Shown here piece after piece: positions 13,711-20,842 of a stretch of DNA of 22,020 bases. The notes below the pieces were generated by a model. The model had not been told where the DNA came from and ran no database searches. It worked only from the letters and a program-made list of their open reading frames with translations. Origin of the DNA: a virus; IMG/VR virus record IMGVR_UViG_3300021378_000183, positions 1 through 22,020 of that record; one strand, 5' to 3'. Each line of letters begins with the position of its first letter. Position 1 is the stretch's first letter. The translations under genes were made by a program, and so were the position numbers.

Positions 13711-14283
13711 TTACAAATTTTCAACAATTAAATTTAATTGAACTAATATTGCTAAAGCATACCCATAACTATGACTTTTCTTAAAAAAGTAAGTATTATC
13801 ATTAGGTTTTATCCAAACATCTGCTTCAACTTCGGACCAAGTTTTACCTACTAGATGTCTTTTACCTGGTCTAATCATTGCTAATATCATTGCTAATTGA
13901 TCTATATTTTTAGGTTTATATTGTTTTACAATATCAAAATGATTATTAATATGAAATAATTGTTCTACAACTTCTTGATGTTCTAGTAATTCCCACATTG
14001 GTTCTGTACTAATAAGTTTATCCAAATGCTGTTCATCTTTTATGCCTTTGTAAACATGATTGTTTAAAAAATCTACTTTAAACCAACCATCTTGTTCTGC
14101 TTGTTTGTGATCTATTGTGCTATAGCCTTCTAGTGGAAACTTTGGAATATTTTGAAAATAAACACCAGTATTGTGTTTAGTAAACTTACCATCTTTTTCT
14201 ATACTAGCAGGTGTGATATTTACTAACTTGAGAAAATCCTCTCTGTTAGCCATATCAATATCTACATCAAAATCTATTTTCAT
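13711..14283 (-). CDS. Miniature DnaE-like (family C polymerase palm) protein
   Basis: A 190-residue protein with four hallmarks of the bacterial DNA polymerase III alpha core in the right order: DFDVDID at 4-10 (in DnaE, PDFDVDF with two catalytic Asp), KVDFL at 69-73 (in DnaE, KFDFLGL with the third catalytic Asp), LAMILAMIRPG at 130-140 (in DnaE, ALxRPGP), and KKSHSYGYAL at 168-177 (in DnaE, NKSHAxAYAL). HNTGVYF at 37-43 fits the DnaE stretch with HAGGV. The distances are much shorter than in DnaE (about 60 residues between the Asp motifs, against about 150), and PHP, fingers, OB and tau-binding parts are absent. Its start overlaps the stop of the oxygenase gene (ATGA). All three catalytic Asp are kept, so nucleotidyl transfer is possible; a regulatory or decoy role is the alternative. 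Confidence 0.8.
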   Translation of the reverse strand: MKIDFDVDIDMANREDFLKLVNITPASIEKDGKFTKHNTGVYFQNIPKFPLEGYSTIDHKQAEQDGWFKVDFLNNHVYKGIKDEQHLDKLISTEPMWELLEHQEVVEQLFHINNHFDIVKQYKPKNIDQLAMILAMIRPGKRHLVGKTWSEVEADVWIKPNDNTYFFKKSHSYGYALAILVQLNLIVENL

Positions 14284-14939
14284 TTATAACTGAATCCTGA
14301 ACTTGTAAATAATCTTCTTGCGAGACTAGTAAATTTATAATTACAACTAATACTGTATCTTTCACTTTCTCCTAATACAGGATAAGTAAAATGTTTTAAA
14401 GAAGAAGGAAAAACATACATGTCTCCTTCTTCTGGATTCACAGTTAAACTATGTAATCCAAACCCATTCTTTTCTGATTCTCCAAAATTAAAATTTAATT
14501 GTCCAACTTGATTATCTTTTGCATTTGTATTATAGCACGTTACATCAGGATCTAATTTTATTTTAGGATATATAACACAAACCAAGTCTGCACTTAAAAT
14601 ATGATTATGAATTGGATTAAATTCATGTTTTACTTGTTTATTATACCATGAATCCGTACATTTTAAATAATTATTCAACTCTTTACTTTTGATAGATTCA
14701 GTCCAAAAACCACTGTCTACATTTTGTAAATAATCTTCCATATTATTATTAATTGTTTTAAATACATCTAATTTTTTTAAATTATCAAAAATATTAATTT
14801 CTTCTGAAATGAAACCAACTAAACTGTTAGAATAATCTTCTTGTTTTTTAGGTACACAGATTTTAAATAAACTATCAGTTTCCTGATTAGTTAATTTATA
14901 TTGTGCTATCCTAGGACCAAAGGGTTCAATTACATTCAT
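14280..14939 (-). CDS. 2-oxoglutarate/Fe(II)-dependent oxygenase-like protein
   Basis: A 219-residue protein with the layout of the phage 2OG-FeII oxygenase family (type 5, double-stranded beta helix). FNPIHNHILSADLVCVIYPK at 107-126 carries the candidate first iron ligands (His111 and His113), VNPEEGDMYVFPSSLKHF at 167-184 carries the distal His183, and ERYSISCNYKF at 193-203 carries the Arg194 that would bind the 2OG carboxylate. Such enzymes hydroxylate proteins, nucleic acids or small molecules; marine T4-like phages often encode several. The stop overlaps the start of the DnaE-like gene. The target cannot be read from the sequence. Confidence 0.8.
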   Translation of the reverse strand: MNVIEPFGPRIAQYKLTNQETDSLFKICVPKKQEDYSNSLVGFISEEINIFDNLKKLDVFKTINNNMEDYLQNVDSGFWTESIKSKELNNYLKCTDSWYNKQVKHEFNPIHNHILSADLVCVIYPKIKLDPDVTCYNTNAKDNQVGQLNFNFGESEKNGFGLHSLTVNPEEGDMYVFPSSLKHFTYPVLGESERYSISCNYKFTSLARRLFTSSGFSYK

Positions 14940-14942
14940 ATT

Positions 14943-15125
14943 TTATTTTTTAAGTTTTTTGTAGCCTTTTGAATAATTATCTTCTGGATCTATCTCTGCA
15001 TCAGCATTCATAAACCTCATACGTTGTATAAGATCCCAATTTATGCCGTCACTTGGCTTCCATTTTTCTTTAATACTAGTCATATCATTTAAATCAAAAG
15101 ATTTATTATTTTGTTCTTCGTTCAT
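14943..15125 (-). CDS. 60-aa hydrophilic protein of unknown function
   Basis: A polar protein of 60 residues (MNEEQNNKSFDLNDMTSIKE, ending KGYKKLKK), without membrane segment or known motif. Its ATG overlaps the stop of the zinc-finger gene (ATGA), and the oxygenase start follows three bases after its stop. The fit between two coupled genes supports it as real. Confidence 0.65.
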   Translation of the reverse strand: MNEEQNNKSFDLNDMTSIKEKWKPSDGINWDLIQRMRFMNADAEIDPEDNYSKGYKKLKK

Positions 15126-15832
15126 ATTCCTGCTACCTCACATGCCTGTTTTACTTCAGCAACTTCTTCTTTATTTTGTACAAATAATTTCATCCAAAAA
15201 TTTGCTTCAATAATATGTTCTATCATTTTTACTTGTTCATCACTAAATCTAGGCAATAACTGATCTCCTGTTATACTTAAATATATTAACCAAGGAGATA
15301 TTTTAGCACTTCTTATATCGTGTACCGCTCTTGAAGTACTAACTTCATTAAAATAATTTTGCCATTGAGTGCTATTATCTTTTGCCCAAGTATCTAAGTA
15401 CATAATATTTCGTTCTAAGGCTTTCATACCTGGTTCTTTTTTAACATAAGTCAGTAAAAACTCATCATATAATTTATCTTTACTCCAATCTGCTAATTTT
15501 TTACCTTCTTTAATTAACCACTCTGCAAATTTTTCTGGTTGTAAGTATTCATTTGTAATACAACTTCTACCAAACTTTACAAATCCTTCATAGTATTGAC
15601 TTTTTATAAAATCTTCATGTGTTTTAGATTTAGTTGCAGTAGTATTTAGTTCATAAAACATCTGAAATACTCTATATCCTAATCTTGTATGTGTTAAGTC
15701 CTTATCAGCCCAACGTCTTTTCTTTACACACATATGGGCACTCAGAGTTCTTTCGCTCATGAAACTTTTTTCACACCATTTACAAGTATTACTTTCCAAA
15801 GATTTCCTTGATTGATTTGTCATCATAACCAT
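15122..15832 (-). CDS. Zinc-finger protein of T4-like marine phages
   Basis: A 236-residue protein with an N-terminal zinc-finger-like motif: CKWC at 17-20 and SAHMC at 31-35 (C-x2-C-x12-H-x-C), followed by KKRRW. The rest is helical with conserved-looking stretches YYEGFVKFGRSC and LYDEFLLTYVKKEPGMKALERN. I know this combination as a recurrent uncharacterised protein next to replication genes in T4-like marine phages. Binding of DNA or RNA is probable from the finger and basic tail. The first ATG at 15832 overlaps the gp62 gene by 44 bases; ATGs at 15826 and 15823 are equally possible, and no clear ribosome site decides. Confidence 0.75.
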   Translation of the reverse strand: MVMMTNQSRKSLESNTCKWCEKSFMSERTLSAHMCVKKRRWADKDLTHTRLGYRVFQMFYELNTTATKSKTHEDFIKSQYYEGFVKFGRSCITNEYLQPEKFAEWLIKEGKKLADWSKDKLYDEFLLTYVKKEPGMKALERNIMYLDTWAKDNSTQWQNYFNEVSTSRAVHDIRSAKISPWLIYLSITGDQLLPRFSDEQVKMIEHIIEANFWMKLFVQNKEEVAEVKQACEVAGI

Positions 15833-16256
15833 TTGATTTTGCTAAATCCTTTAATTCGTCAGTTGTATTAATATCAATTAGATTGTCTATATCCTCACTT
15901 TTCATATGAGGGAATAATCCATATATAAATTCAAAAACTTTATTTTTCTTTTTTCTTGCATTAGGCGGTTTTAAATATGGATGAAATTGTATTTTACCAA
16001 CACCACAGGCACTTAGAAGCAACCATTGTAACTCAGGATGTTTACTAACTTCGCTAAATTGAAAGTTTACAAGTTCATTAGTCATGTATATATAATTTGT
16101 GGCATCTTTTCCCTGTACACTACTACAATACCTCATCATCATCCAGGCACTAAAGGCTTTTTTACCTTCATCCGTTAGGTTATTATAAAAGTTTCTATCC
16201 TTTTTGTCAATTGCCGCCATTATATCTTTTAATGGAATTTGAGGTTTTCTGGCCAC
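15789..16256 (-). CDS. 62: Probable clamp-loader small subunit gp62
   Basis: A 155-residue protein that I match, from memory, to the gp62 clamp-loader subunit of T4-like marine phages: VPLKD-like start (PQIPLKDIMAAIDKKD), FYNNLTDEGKKAF, SAWMMMRYCSSVQG, HPELQWLLLSACGVGKIQFH and a helical end. With gp44 it loads the sliding clamp gp45 onto DNA. T4 gp62 has 187 residues. The start is GTG at 16256, sharing one base with the TAG of the upstream gene (TAGTG), with GGAG about ten bases before. The gp44 and gp45 genes are not in this window. The identity rests on motif memory rather than a search. Confidence 0.72.
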   Translation of the reverse strand: MARKPQIPLKDIMAAIDKKDRNFYNNLTDEGKKAFSAWMMMRYCSSVQGKDATNYIYMTNELVNFQFSEVSKHPELQWLLLSACGVGKIQFHPYLKPPNARKKKNKVFEFIYGLFPHMKSEDIDNLIDINTTDELKDLAKSNGYDDKSIKEIFGK

Positions 16257-16555
16257 TACTCTAAGTCTCCATCTGGATTCGAATAATCTATAAAATCTCT
16301 TTGTACTATCTCTGTCATAAGTTCTTCCAAACTGTATTTGGCATGATAAAATAGCTCATAGTCTTTTTCATCTAGCATTGAGTTTGTTACTAACGTTGTA
16401 AGGTTATGTATTGTTCTCATAAATCTAATAACTTCTGCATCATCGCTAGGCACATCACTAAGATCTAAATTTACCCACCAATCATCATTTGTTATATCAG
16501 CAGTTTCTAAATCTTTTCGTATACCTGGAAATTGTATTATATTATCTTTTGCCAT
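16256..16555 (-). CDS. 99-aa acidic phage protein of unknown function
   Basis: A 99-residue acidic protein beginning MAKDNIIQFPGIRKD, with a helical body (SDDAEVIRFMRTIHNLTTLV, YELFYHAKYSLEELMTEIV). The N-terminal NIIQFPG phrase is frequent in small phage proteins, but I cannot attach a function. It is coupled on both sides: its ATG overlaps the apt stop (TAATG), and its stop overlaps the gp62 GTG. Being placed directly before gp62 suggests a replication-linked role. Confidence 0.7.
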   Translation of the reverse strand: MAKDNIIQFPGIRKDLETADITNDDWWVNLDLSDVPSDDAEVIRFMRTIHNLTTLVTNSMLDEKDYELFYHAKYSLEELMTEIVQRDFIDYSNPDGDLE

Positions 16556-17097
16556 TATTCTCCCTCAAATTCGATTAATGTTTCTACATTAAATCCTGCT
16601 TCTTTTAATACAGCACTTCCTCCTAAATCAGGAAGATCAATTACTGCCAACACTAATATATTTTTTTTAGATATATTAAATTTACTGCTTATTAAATCAG
16701 CACAGGCATATGCAGTACCACCTGTTGCTATAAGGTCATCTATTATAACAATTTTATCGTTTTTTGTCAATTCTGAACATTTTTGTATGTGTAATTCTGC
16801 AGTTCCGTATTCTAATTTATATTCTTTACAGTATGTAGGATTAGGTAACTTGCCTGGCTTCCTAGCAAGTAGAAAAGGTAATTCTAAATCTCTAGCAATA
16901 GGAGACCCAAACACAAACCCTCTGCTTTCTATTCCTATAATTTTTGTTGCATTAAACATCATACAACTAGCAGTCATGTCAATAAGTGCTTTATTTAGAG
17001 CTTCTGGGCGTTCTAATAGGCTTGTAATATCCCTAAACTGTATACCTTCTATAGGAAAATTAGGAACGGTTCTTATATATTCTTTTAATTCTTTCAT
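16555..17097 (-). CDS. apt: Adenine phosphoribosyltransferase
   Basis: The protein has 180 residues, close to E. coli Apt (183). The enzyme converts adenine and PRPP to AMP. It has the N-terminal FPIEGIQFRDITSLL (residues 14-28), ESRGFVFG at 57-64, ARKPGKLP at 78-85, and the PRPP-binding loop VIIDDLIATGGTA at 117-129. All landmark residues are there, so it should be active. The ATG overlaps the stop of the upstream gene (ATGA), and the stop overlaps the next start. In a phage it would salvage adenine, including adenine released from methylthioadenosine if SAM is consumed in quantity; metK lies three genes upstream. Confidence 0.92.
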   Translation of the reverse strand: MKELKEYIRTVPNFPIEGIQFRDITSLLERPEALNKALIDMTASCMMFNATKIIGIESRGFVFGSPIARDLELPFLLARKPGKLPNPTYCKEYKLEYGTAELHIQKCSELTKNDKIVIIDDLIATGGTAYACADLISSKFNISKKNILVLAVIDLPDLGGSAVLKEAGFNVETLIEFEGE

Positions 17098-17420
17098 TCT
17101 ATTTTTAACTTAAAAATTGTTTCCCATTCTGCATATTGGATAGTATCAAAATATTTTGGAGGATATGTAGGTGCTGTCCATTTTATCGAACGTTGTCTTT
17201 TATAAATTGTTTTTAACCAAACTTTATGACCTGCTATTGTTTCAACAGGTCTCCATGCAAACCATTTTTTCCATTTGGAATATTCTGGTTGTGTTGGATC
17301 TTTCAAATGTGGATACCTCGTGTAAGCAGGATGACTAAAATTTGTATTTAGTTTTTTTCCTTTTATAATGTTTTTTGATAATTTCTTGTTGTTTCCATCG
17401 CCTGTGATTATTTTCTCCAT
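17094..17420 (-). CDS. Small phage protein with FAWRPVETIAGHKVWLK core
   Basis: A 108-residue basic protein. The conserved-looking part starts near FSHPAYTRYPHLKDPTQPEY and includes FAWRPVETIAGHKVWLKT and a C-terminal YAEWETIFKLK; I know similar short proteins from T4-like marine phages, function unknown. I chose the ATG at 17420, preceded by GGAGAG, over a GTG at 17429. Even so, its first 28 residues overlap the GIY-YIG gene by 86 bases, which is far more than elsewhere in this window, and the conserved part begins just where that gene ends. A start inside, or a fusion by frameshift at the A7 run (17352-17358), are alternatives. Confidence 0.65.
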   Translation of the reverse strand: MEKIITGDGNNKKLSKNIIKGKKLNTNFSHPAYTRYPHLKDPTQPEYSKWKKWFAWRPVETIAGHKVWLKTIYKRQRSIKWTAPTYPPKYFDTIQYAEWETIFKLKIE

Positions 17421-17691
17421 TCTCTCCACCCCAACTAGAATTTAACTTTAAATTTTGTGGTACTCGTTTAATTAACTTCTTTTCCCAATCTAATGCTTCT
17501 TCCATAGTAGGAAATGTTTGTATCACTCTAGCATCACAATCATATTCGGCATTTCGCATTTTTTTATACAAAAGACTTTTACCTTTTTGGCTTGCTTTTA
17601 AATGCTCTGTTAATCTGAAATTAAATGGTTTTGCTGTATATCCATAATAAACAAATCCATCTTTGAATCTGATTTCATATACTTTAAACAT
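17335..17691 (-). CDS. GIY-YIG-like endonuclease domain protein
   Basis: A 118-residue protein. The first 90 residues follow the GIY-YIG nuclease fold: VYEIRFKDGFVYYGYTAKP at 4-22 (Y-E-I and Y-Y-G-Y-T standing for GIY and YIG), FRLTEHLK at 25-32 with the catalytic-type Arg26, and a conserved Glu in EALDWEKKLI at about 65-74. Such single-domain proteins occur as free-standing homing or repair nucleases in T4-like phages. The C-terminal 28 residues are a low-complexity Lys/Arg tail read across the start of the next gene. The ATG overlaps the metK stop (TAATG). The domain is fairly clear; whether the tail is genuine is not. Confidence 0.7.
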   Translation of the reverse strand: MFKVYEIRFKDGFVYYGYTAKPFNFRLTEHLKASQKGKSLLYKKMRNAEYDCDARVIQTFPTMEEALDWEKKLIKRVPQNLKLNSSWGGENGENNHRRWKQQEIIKKHYKRKKTKYKF

Positions 17692-18785
17692 TAAAACAAG
17701 TCAATACGCTCATAAGGTAAATCAGATTTACCAAAATGTCCATAATTTGTTGTTGTCGTAAGGTTCAGATCAAATAAATTAAACTTATCTATAATTCCTT
17801 TAGGTGTTAAATTAACATTATCTACTATCCAACTTGCAAGGTCTTGCCTAACTTCTCCGTCAGCATACACATAAACACTTGTAGGTTCTATAACACCAAT
17901 TGCGTAACTTAATTGTACTGTGGCATTTTTTGCCTTGCCGCCTGCTACAATGTTTTTAGCCAAGTACCTAGCCATATAAGCCGCACTTCTATCTACTTTG
18001 GTACAGTCTTTACCACTAAAGGCTCCGCCGCCATGTGGTGCATATCCGCCATAAGTGTCTACAATTATTTTTCTACCTGTTAATCCTGTGTCTCCATCTG
18101 GACCACCAATAACAAATCTGCCTGTAGGATTTATTAAAAAATCTACTTTATCTAAATCGTATTCTGTTATTTCCTCTCTAATAAGTTCTTCTAAACTTTT
18201 TCTTACTTGCTCTATAGTTACATAATCTTTATGCTGAGTACTGCAAACTATTTTATCAATACTAACAGGATCATTAATACCGTTATAACTCATAGTTACC
18301 TGAGATTTGCTATCTGGCTGTAACCAATTTAATGTATTATTTGTTCTTTCACTTTGTAGTCTTCGTAATATTCTATGACTAAAATGTATAGCACTTGGCA
18401 TATAGTCTTCAGTTTCATTACAGGCATACCCAAACATTAGACCTTGATCACCTGCACCAAAATTATCTGTTCCTAATGCTATATCAGGAGATTGGCCATG
18501 CAGTTCGTTATATACTTTTAATTTTTCCCAATGAAAGCCGTCTTGCTCATATCCAATATCTCTTACTACAGCTCTAATAAGTTTTTCAATATATACTTTA
18601 TCAAACTTATCGCTTTTATATTCACCTGCTAATGTAACCATATTTGTAGTAACTAATGTTTCTACAGCCGCTCTGTGATTAATATTTTTATCTATCAGGT
18701 ATGTAGCAACTGCATCTGATATTTGATCTGCTATTTTATCTGGATGTCCTTTACTGACACTCTCACTTGTGAATTGATAACTCAT
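17691..18785 (-). CDS. metK: S-adenosylmethionine synthetase
   Basis: The protein has 364 residues, slightly shorter than bacterial MetK (about 384). It makes S-adenosylmethionine from methionine and ATP. Seen: FTSESVSKGHPDKIADQISD at 5-24, VTLAGEYKS near 50-58, the hexapeptide GAGDQG at 110-115 inside GAGDQGLMFGYA, NPTGRFVIGGPDGDTGLTGRK at 219-239, and the P-loop-like GGGAFSGKDCTKVDRSAAY at 252-270. All these are signatures of an active enzyme. The start and stop overlap the neighbours (TAATG). A phage copy should raise SAM supply for DNA or RNA methylation, or for other SAM-using steps during infection; no methyltransferase is visible in this window. Confidence 0.95.
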   Translation of the reverse strand: MSYQFTSESVSKGHPDKIADQISDAVATYLIDKNINHRAAVETLVTTNMVTLAGEYKSDKFDKVYIEKLIRAVVRDIGYEQDGFHWEKLKVYNELHGQSPDIALGTDNFGAGDQGLMFGYACNETEDYMPSAIHFSHRILRRLQSERTNNTLNWLQPDSKSQVTMSYNGINDPVSIDKIVCSTQHKDYVTIEQVRKSLEELIREEITEYDLDKVDFLINPTGRFVIGGPDGDTGLTGRKIIVDTYGGYAPHGGGAFSGKDCTKVDRSAAYMARYLAKNIVAGGKAKNATVQLSYAIGVIEPTSVYVYADGEVRQDLASWIVDNVNLTPKGIIDKFNLFDLNLTTTTNYGHFGKSDLPYERIDLF

Positions 18786-19084
18786 TAATTATCTCCTTCT
18801 TTTACAAAAATACCATCTACCATGCGGCCTTTTCTATCTTTTATATCATCATATGCTACAGTTAGGCATTCTTCCATTGTGATATTATTTCTTTTCATAA
18901 TGTTTATCATTACAACCATCATATCACCTAAATCATCTCTAATATCATTTCCTTTGCATACATTATCAGATAACTCGCCCATTTCCTGAATTAGTTTTAA
19001 TACCTGATCTTTATCTGTTGCACCGTCAATTAAGTTTCTATCAATGTGCCATTTTTCTATAAGCTCTATAAGTTCACTAGTCAT
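18785..19084 (-). CDS. MazG-like nucleotide pyrophosphohydrolase
   Basis: A 99-residue, all-helical protein of the MazG/dUTPase-like superfamily. The metal-binding pattern appears as QEMGELSD at 33-40 (E-x2-E-x2-D) followed by DDLGDMMVVM at 50-59 (D-x2-D), and the size agrees with a single MazG domain. Such enzymes hydrolyse (d)NTPs to monophosphate and pyrophosphate, and phage forms have been linked to nucleotide-pool or ppGpp control. It sits between the kinase-nucleotidyltransferase and metK, with TAATG overlaps on both sides. Confidence 0.82.
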   Translation of the reverse strand: MTSELIELIEKWHIDRNLIDGATDKDQVLKLIQEMGELSDNVCKGNDIRDDLGDMMVVMINIMKRNNITMEECLTVAYDDIKDRKGRMVDGIFVKEGDN

Positions 19085-19884
19085 TATAATTTTCCTTCAT
19101 CTTTCATTTGTTTACGAATATTTGTAGCACTAATATCTTCTATGTCTGCGTCAAAAGATTCCTGCTCTACTTTATACCCTACATCTCTGCCATACGTTAT
19201 GTTCATAATATTTGGTACCGGATAACATCTAAACTTACCGGCATATTGGGCTAATGATATTTCAATATTCTCGCATATTTTGTCTACTTGCCAAGGATTG
19301 TCGTCAGTTAAAGGCATATCTCTAACAAGTATTGCTACCTGCCCATGTTTTTCTAATGCTCTTTCAAATAGTGCTTTATGGCCATCATGAAATGGTTGGA
19401 ATCTTCCTAGCATTTGTGTAGTTGGTTGCTTAGGTTGGAACTCATGATCCTTTAAATCTACAGCAATTAATCTTGCCCATTCCTCTACTAAGTCTTCTGT
19501 CCACCATTCGTCAGCAGTTATTGTTACATTTATAAATGTACTGCCGTCTGGTTTTTCAAACATCTTGTTTGTGTCCTCAAACCTTCCTTCATCAATAGTG
19601 TCCATCCATATTATATACTCTGGAACATTCTTTTCACGAAGTTCGTTTGTAGGGCATACAAAATCTGCTACACCATAATTACCTTTTGCAACACTTTTGC
19701 GAACATAATCTCTCATTCGCAATGATTGTCTTTCTCTACCTTCAGGAGAAAAATCCCAATCATTAAATGTTTCACGTATTTTATCTGCATTATGCCAGTC
19801 TGCATTACCTAGTATTTCTACTAATTTTTCTGCAAGAGTAGATTTACCAGACCCTGGTAAACCAAAAATTAAGACTCGTTTCAT
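19084..19884 (-). CDS. Bifunctional P-loop kinase and HxGH nucleotidyltransferase
   Basis: A 266-residue fusion. The N-terminal part (1-145) is a P-loop kinase of the adenylylsulfate-kinase type: Walker A GLPGSGKST at 8-16, NADKIRETF at 32-40 (as DxDxxR), FSPEGRERQSLRMRDYVRKS at 45-64. The C-terminal part (about 155-266) is a cytidylyl/adenylyltransferase: GRFQPFHDGHKAL at 160-172 with HxGH at 166-169, and DISATNIRKQM at 250-260 (ISxTxxR motif). The domain order is the reverse of NadR, where the transferase precedes the kinase. Possible products are a nucleotide cofactor such as NAD or a CDP-linked metabolite; an APS/sulfate function cannot be assumed from similarity to CysC. The domains are clear; the substrates are unknown. 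Confidence 0.85.
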   Translation of the reverse strand: MKRVLIFGLPGSGKSTLAEKLVEILGNADWHNADKIRETFNDWDFSPEGRERQSLRMRDYVRKSVAKGNYGVADFVCPTNELREKNVPEYIIWMDTIDEGRFEDTNKMFEKPDGSTFINVTITADEWWTEDLVEEWARLIAVDLKDHEFQPKQPTTQMLGRFQPFHDGHKALFERALEKHGQVAILVRDMPLTDDNPWQVDKICENIEISLAQYAGKFRCYPVPNIMNITYGRDVGYKVEQESFDADIEDISATNIRKQMKDEGKL

Positions 19885-20657
19885 CTATTTTCCCTTTCCC
19901 ATTCTGCGTTTTCTTCAAATTCTGCAAGATATTCTTCCATGTTTTCATGTATAAGTTCTTCAGTATCATGCCACTTAGTATTTAACCAGCCTACTTGAGC
20001 GTCATAACTTTTACCGGTTGTGTCATTGTAATCATATTCGCAATCTAATTCCACTTTATCGTAAAATACTGCATCAACAAATTCACCTAAATTTGTTTCA
20101 ACAACACCCATTCCAAGTTTAAACTCATCAAAATCTTCGCCGTCTGTTTCCACAAACCAAGCACCAAAAGAACCTTTCTCTGAACTGTGAAACATTAAGA
20201 CAGGAACATATTTGTTACCGTCTTCATCTTCTTCGTTTATTACTTCTGGTTCGTCATCAGTACTAAAGTATCCGCCTTCTCTGCCATATACATGGATTGC
20301 TTCTCCTTCGTAGACTTCTTTTTCATAATCATAATCTTCTGAGCCATCTGCTGGAACTTCATATACTGTAAATCCGCCATCTGCATAGGCACTATTAATG
20401 TGTTCAAATTCATCATTTTCCCACATGTAAAAATCTTCACCTGGACATGCAGGGTGTGGTGGGCCTTCTGGATCTAATAATGTATCATTATCTTCGTCCT
20501 CTTTTGGTTCCCAATCTTCTGCTTCTAATACTGCATCAATAAGTTCACTAGTATCATCTAGTTCTGCATAATAACTAACAAATGATGGATTTACTTCTCC
20601 TAAAACAAGTTCTCCACCGTATCTGCCGCCTTCTATTCTAAATCTTCTTTTTGACAT
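19881..20657 (-). CDS. Highly acidic phage protein of unknown function
   Basis: A 258-residue protein starting MSKRRFRIEGGRYGGELVLG. I chose the ATG at 20657, which follows GGAGG at nine bases, over an in-frame TTG three codons upstream. By my count about 74 of its residues are Asp or Glu against about 17 Lys or Arg, a net charge near -57. Only the first 15 residues are basic. The sequence is otherwise rich in Tyr, Phe and Gly, not low complexity, and so probably a folded protein (for example FSYYAEL-like and GSFGAWFVETDGED stretches). DNA mimicry or binding to a basic partner is conceivable, but there is no direct evidence. Its stop overlaps the kinase gene start. Confidence 0.75.
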   Translation of the reverse strand: MSKRRFRIEGGRYGGELVLGEVNPSFVSYYAELDDTSELIDAVLEAEDWEPKEDEDNDTLLDPEGPPHPACPGEDFYMWENDEFEHINSAYADGGFTVYEVPADGSEDYDYEKEVYEGEAIHVYGREGGYFSTDDEPEVINEEDEDGNKYVPVLMFHSSEKGSFGAWFVETDGEDFDEFKLGMGVVETNLGEFVDAVFYDKVELDCEYDYNDTTGKSYDAQVGWLNTKWHDTEELIHENMEEYLAEFEENAEWERENR

Positions 20658-20659
20658 TT

Positions 20660-20842
20660 TTACCAACCTCCGTCAATTGTTTCCATTACTTCATTCATAT
20701 GACCTAACAGTTGTGTGATAGGTTCATCATAGTCACCAATTTCATAGTCAACGTCATCTTGTTCTTTGAACATTGCTTTTATTTGATCACCATACTGAAC
20801 AACCATTTCAAGTTGTTCTCTCATTTCATCTGATATTGCCAT
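20660..20842 (-). CDS. 60-aa acidic helical protein
   Basis: MAISDEMREQLEMVVQYGDQ and onward, 60 residues, acidic and helical, ending in DGGW. The start is the ATG at 20842, set by an excellent ribosome site (AAGGAGG, four bases before); an upstream in-frame GTG at 20866 would overlap the previous gene. The ATG shares a base with the stop of the upstream membrane protein (TAATG). No motif is recognised. Confidence 0.72.
   Translation of the reverse strand: MAISDEMREQLEMVVQYGDQIKAMFKEQDDVDYEIGDYDEPITQLLGHMNEVMETIDGGW

Noticed and set aside
16532-17113. 193-codon open frame on the plus strand across apt
   Set aside because: It lies entirely antisense to a well-supported apt gene, has no ribosome site or promoter, and its protein is a low-sense mixture of Ser, Asn, Ile and Pro typical of a shadow frame.
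20240-20440. 66-codon minus-strand frame inside the acidic protein gene
   Set aside because: It is out of frame within a well-supported gene and made almost only of Met, Lys, Gln and Thr, the expected shift of GAT/GAA-rich codons.
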